From NCBI GenBank assembly GCA_025362765.1, contig JANYFI010000093.1, positions 1 to 8,924 of the forward strand: 8,924 nt of DNA, in the 5' to 3' direction. The notes under the pieces were generated by a model that saw nothing but the letters and a program-made list of their open reading frames with translations, was not told the origin of the DNA and did no database searches. The stretch comes from Ferruginibacter sp. (GTDB taxonomy: Bacteria; Bacteroidota; Bacteroidia; Chitinophagales; Chitinophagaceae). The first letter of the stretch is position 1, and each line of letters opens with the position of its first letter. Shown here one piece after another: positions 6,865 to 8,924 of this stretch. Position numbers and translations under genes: made by a program.

Positions 6865-7157
6865 TATTTCTTCCACAAAACATAGTGCAGTCAGTGGTGT
6901 GCCGTTTACCCTTGATAGAAATGTTGATATATTTTACCCATGCCTTGATACATCAGTCTTACCGGTAAAACGGCAATAAGGCTGGCGCTGTGGTTAATAT
7001 TTTTTCTACTAAGGTTGCACGGTTTTTCGTGGTAATTATATATGGTCTGATCCACTGAGTGTACATAAAATTTAAAAATATTACTATCCGCTAAAATTAT
7101 TACAAAAATTTGCCTTTGGCGTAAATATTTGCACTTGTTCGCTGCTGTACAGGCAGG
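6865..7157. other. divergent regulatory region, left part
   Basis: Part of the 451-base gap between the regulator and adaptor genes. It has no convincing gene: the minus-strand frame 6906-7196 lacks motifs and runs through the operator repeats. A TTTGGCG-taaatat-TTGCAC sequence (7116-7134) resembles a -24/-12 promoter, but the GG and GC pairs are 11 rather than 10 bases apart and it lies upstream of the inverted repeats. Confidence 0.4.
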
Positions 7158-7173
7158 TGTCCGAAAGCGGACA
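7158..7173. promoter_or_regulatory. inverted repeat 1, probable regulator binding site
   Basis: TGTCCG-aaag-CGGACA is a perfect 6-bp inverted repeat with a four-base centre. The symmetric form suits a dimeric Fis-type helix-turn-helix. Its centre lies about 107 bases before the adaptor start codon and about 88 bases before the predicted transcript start, within the usual range for an enhancer site of a sigma-54 activator. Confidence 0.6.
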
Positions 7174-7192
7174 GTTTTAACACTGCTAAAAC
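7174..7192. promoter_or_regulatory. inverted repeat 2, possible operator
   Basis: GTTTTA-acactgc-TAAAAC is a perfect 6-bp inverted repeat with a seven-base centre. It starts at the very next base after inverted repeat 1 and has a different half-site, so either two proteins bind side by side or this one is structural. Confidence 0.45.
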
Positions 7193-7199
7193 GCAAAAT

Positions 7200-7214
7200 C
7201 CTTTACCGTAAAGG
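7200..7214. promoter_or_regulatory. inverted repeat 3, possible operator
   Basis: CCTTTAC-c-GTAAAGG is a perfect 7-bp inverted repeat around a single central base. It lies 11 bases before the promoter-like element and shares a TTTA/TAAA core with inverted repeat 2. As the arms almost touch, it is more plausible as a protein-binding site than as an RNA hairpin. Confidence 0.45.
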
Positions 7215-7224
7215 CTTACACTGT

Positions 7225-7243
7225 TTGGCATATCTATTGGCAT
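7225..7243 (+). promoter_or_regulatory. sigma-54-like promoter element (TTGGCAT direct repeat)
   Basis: TTGGCAT occurs twice, 12 bases apart (7225-7231 and 7237-7243). Compared with the RpoN consensus TGGCAYR-N4-TTGCW, the first copy matches the -24 part fully (TGGCATA) and TTG of the -12 part is in register, but the next base is G instead of C; the GC pair is one base late. Transcription would begin near 7252, about 20 bases before the adaptor ATG. The neighbouring regulator supports this call, but the -12 defect keeps it uncertain. Confidence 0.45.
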
Positions 7244-7272
7244 GAGTGAAACAGAAATAATTTAAAATAGCA

Positions 7273-8520
7273 ATGGACAAGAAAATAGAAAAGAAATTCT
7301 GGAATACGAAAAGGGTTGTATGGATCGGTGGCGGCATATTGGTAGTAAGCCTGCTGGTGTATCAGCTAATATTTGCTGATAAAAGATCAAGTTTAAATGT
7401 AGATAAAGAAAAGATAACTATTTCGGATGTTACCCAGGGAGTTTTTGATGAGTTTATTGTGGTAAGTGGCGTGGTACAGCCGATTAAAACCTATCGCATT
7501 GATGCTATTGAAGGTGGTTATGTAAAAGAAAAAGTAATAGATGGCGGTAACACGGTTAAAGCCGGGGACGTGATTTTGAAACTGGAGAACAATCGCCTGC
7601 AAATGGAATTTGTACAACAGGAAACCGAAATTAACCGGCTGATAAATGAACTGCAAAATACAAGGCTGAAACTAAAGACGGATAAGTTTGGATTGGAACG
7701 TACTATGAATGATGTGGACTACCAGTTATCGCAGGCCAAAGATTACAATGACCGCAATGAAAAATTATTTAAAGGCAAAGTAATTAGTGAACAGGAATAT
7801 CTGAAAACAAAAAGGGATTACGAAAAACTGAAAGCCCAGCAGTCCATCGAAGTGCAATCGCAAACTTACCAGGATGATAACGCCCGGTTACAGGTACATC
7901 AACTGGAAGGCACTTTGCAGCACTCGCAGAAAAACCTGGAACTTATGAAGGAGAACCTTAATAACCTGGTAGTAAGAGCACCGGTAAGCGGCCTTTTATC
8001 GTCTATTGAAGCAGAGGTTGGAAGCAGCATTACAGCAGGACAAAACATTGGCCAGATAGATGACCTGGATGGTTTTAAAATGCGTGCCAAGGTTGATGAA
8101 CATTATATCAGCAGGATTTTTGTAGGGCTAAAAGGCACCATGGAATTCAACAATCAAAATTACGAGTTGCTGATTGCAAAAGTATATCCTGAAGTAAAGA
8201 GCGGCAGTTTTGAAGTAGACATGACCTTTTCAGCAAAAACACCCGATGGTATCAGGCGTGGCCAATCAAGTTCTATAAGAATGGAACTGGGTAAATCAGC
8301 TAAAGCAATATTGATACCTGTGGGAGGTTTCTTTTCTGAAACAGGCGGCAACTGGGTGTATGTGATGGATGCCAGCGGGAAAAAAGCGGTGAAAAGGAAC
8401 ATCACCCTAGGGATGCGTAATCCTGAATACTTCCAGGTGCTCGATGGGTTAAAACCGGGCGAAAAAGTAATTACCAGCAGCTATGAAAATTTTGGAAAAA
8501 ATGAAGTACTGCAATTTTAA
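7273..8520 (+). CDS. membrane-fusion (HlyD/MacA-like) periplasmic adaptor of an ABC efflux system
   Basis: A 415-residue adaptor that would link an inner-membrane ABC transporter to an outer-membrane channel of the TolC type. After a basic N-terminus (MDKKIEKKFWNTKR) comes one membrane anchor, VVWIGGGILVVSLLVYQLIF (15-34). The first half of the lipoyl/barrel-sandwich domain follows (about 60-105: VVSGVVQPIKTYRIDAIEGG, with VKAGDVILKLEN at 95-106), then a long coiled-coil hairpin (about 107-228, rich in Q/E/K/L). The second lipoyl half is NLVVRAPVSGLLSS (231-244) with AGQNIGQI (255-262). Beta-barrel and membrane-proximal domains end with the typical ILIPVGGFF (346-354) and VLDGLKPGEKVITSS (389-403). 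Substrate cannot be told from an adaptor. It is the first gene of an operon that continues with a small peptide gene and a MacB-type ATPase. It is probably controlled by the divergent regulator. Confidence 0.92.
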   Translation: MDKKIEKKFWNTKRVVWIGGGILVVSLLVYQLIFADKRSSLNVDKEKITISDVTQGVFDEFIVVSGVVQPIKTYRIDAIEGGYVKEKVIDGGNTVKAGDVILKLENNRLQMEFVQQETEINRLINELQNTRLKLKTDKFGLERTMNDVDYQLSQAKDYNDRNEKLFKGKVISEQEYLKTKRDYEKLKAQQSIEVQSQTYQDDNARLQVHQLEGTLQHSQKNLELMKENLNNLVVRAPVSGLLSSIEAEVGSSITAGQNIGQIDDLDGFKMRAKVDEHYISRIFVGLKGTMEFNNQNYELLIAKVYPEVKSGSFEVDMTFSAKTPDGIRRGQSSSIRMELGKSAKAILIPVGGFFSETGGNWVYVMDASGKKAVKRNITLGMRNPEYFQVLDGLKPGEKVITSSYENFGKNEVLQF

Positions 8521-8602
8521 AGTAGAAGAAAAATTTGACCACTGCCAATAATACCCGCGGGCGATTACCCTAAAATGAAAATAAGTTACTCACAGAAAAA
8601 AA

Positions 8603-8779
8603 ATGTTTATGAAAAAATACCTGTTTTTATCCGCCCTGCTGGTACTGCTATCAGTTGGTGCCGCTACCAAATGCGCTATCAAAGCAGCTACGGCAACCTG
8701 TTGCGTAAAACAAACAGCACCTGCGGTTACCGCATATTATGAAAACTATAATCTTGTTTTACTTAAATACTTCTATTAA
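8603..8779 (+). CDS. very small secreted peptide with signal sequence and Cys residues
   Basis: A 58-codon frame (56 codons if the second ATG at 8609 is used, which I find more natural: MKKYLFLSALLVLLSVGAAT). Residues 1-22 form a textbook signal peptide: Lys-Lys, a hydrophobic core, then small residues suited to signal-peptidase cleavage near GAA. The mature part is only about 35 residues (TKCAIKAATATCCVKQTAPAVTAYYENYNLV...), with three cysteines and an aromatic tail ending KYFY. There is no lipobox, so it is not an obvious lipoprotein. I do not recognise a family. It lies 82 bases after the adaptor stop and 39 bases before the ATPase ATG, so it is probably cotranscribed with the pump. It could be an accessory or exported peptide of that system, or a chance frame. 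An overlapping frame from 8575 lacks any signal. Confidence 0.45.
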   Translation: MFMKKYLFLSALLVLLSVGAATKCAIKAATATCCVKQTAPAVTAYYENYNLVLLKYFY

Positions 8780-8818
8780 TAATAATTCCCCTAAAAAGGA
8801 TCCGCAAAAAACAAACAT

Positions 8819-8924
8819 ATGATTCAGATTAAAGAATTGCAGAAATTATTTTCAACCGAAGAAGTGGAGACCACCGCCCTTAACGGCATCAACCTCGAAA
8901 TTAAAGAAGGTGAATTTGTAGCCA
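8819..8924 (+). CDS. MacB-type ABC transporter ATP-binding protein, N-terminal part
   Basis: Only the first 35 codons are in the window; the gene runs past the right edge. The visible residues, MIQIKELQKLFSTEEVETTA, then LNGINLEIKEGEFVA, form the first strands of an ABC nucleotide-binding domain. They include the aromatic A-loop region (usually a Tyr; here Phe11 or nearby) and the VxTxALxGINLEIxxGEFVA segment that immediately precedes the Walker A motif. The T-A-L-N-G-I-N-L form is typical of the MacB/LolD (three-component efflux) subfamily, and its place right after a MacA-like adaptor supports that. It should energise export of an unknown substrate, with a permease encoded downstream. The ATG at 8819 is chosen because it gives the normal domain start. 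An AAGGA (8796-8800) lies upstream but rather far to act as a ribosome-binding site. Confidence 0.88.
   Translation, partial: MIQIKELQKLFSTEEVETTALNGINLEIKEGEFVA

Noticed and set aside
6906..7196. 96-codon minus-strand frame in the divergent region
   Set aside because: No motif and it reads across two perfect inverted repeats; the region is better explained as regulatory.
8575..8742. 55-codon plus-strand frame overlapping the small secreted peptide in another frame
   Set aside because: Product lacks a signal peptide and looks random, whereas the alternative frame has a clear signal sequence.
1..8924. CRISPR arrays, tRNA or rRNA genes
   Set aside because: No regularly spaced direct repeats and no cloverleaf or rRNA-like sequence were seen by reading.

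Overview
The window looks like chromosomal DNA of a Bacteroidota bacterium, probably from the Chitinophagaceae or a relative. The reasons are AT-rich intergenic DNA, start codons without clear Shine-Dalgarno sequences, -7 elements of the TAnnTTTG type upstream of several genes, and protein types typical of that phylum. The taxonomic call is an inference; no rRNA or other marker gene is present.

Layout, left to right. Positions 1-438 are the 3' part of an IS1182-like DDE transposase, followed by its presumed right end and about 400 bases with no convincing gene. At 935-2179 is an ArsB-type membrane permease. It converges on a small lysine-rich, histone-H1-tail-like protein (2290-2568, minus), with a long-looped hairpin between them. 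Next, on the minus strand, come an unrecognised 100-residue protein (2915-3217) and a patatin-like phospholipase (3514-4554). A 128-residue DUF937/YidB-like protein (4951-5337, plus) follows, and a very strong bidirectional terminator separates it from the convergent gene beyond.

The right-hand part is one regulatory and transport unit. A sigma-54-type response regulator (5445-6821, minus) is divergent from a membrane-fusion (HlyD/MacA-like) adaptor gene (7273-8520, plus). A very small signal-peptide-bearing, Cys-containing peptide gene follows (8603-8779). Then comes the start of a MacB-type ABC ATPase gene (8819 onward, cut by the window edge). The 451-base divergent region carries three perfect inverted repeats in a row (7158-7173, 7174-7192, 7200-7214) and then a TTGGCAT-N5-TTGGCAT element resembling a -24/-12 promoter. 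The natural reading is that the regulator binds the inverted repeats and drives the pump operon through RpoN. The most novel points are this compact operator array and the tiny secreted peptide placed between the adaptor and the ATPase.
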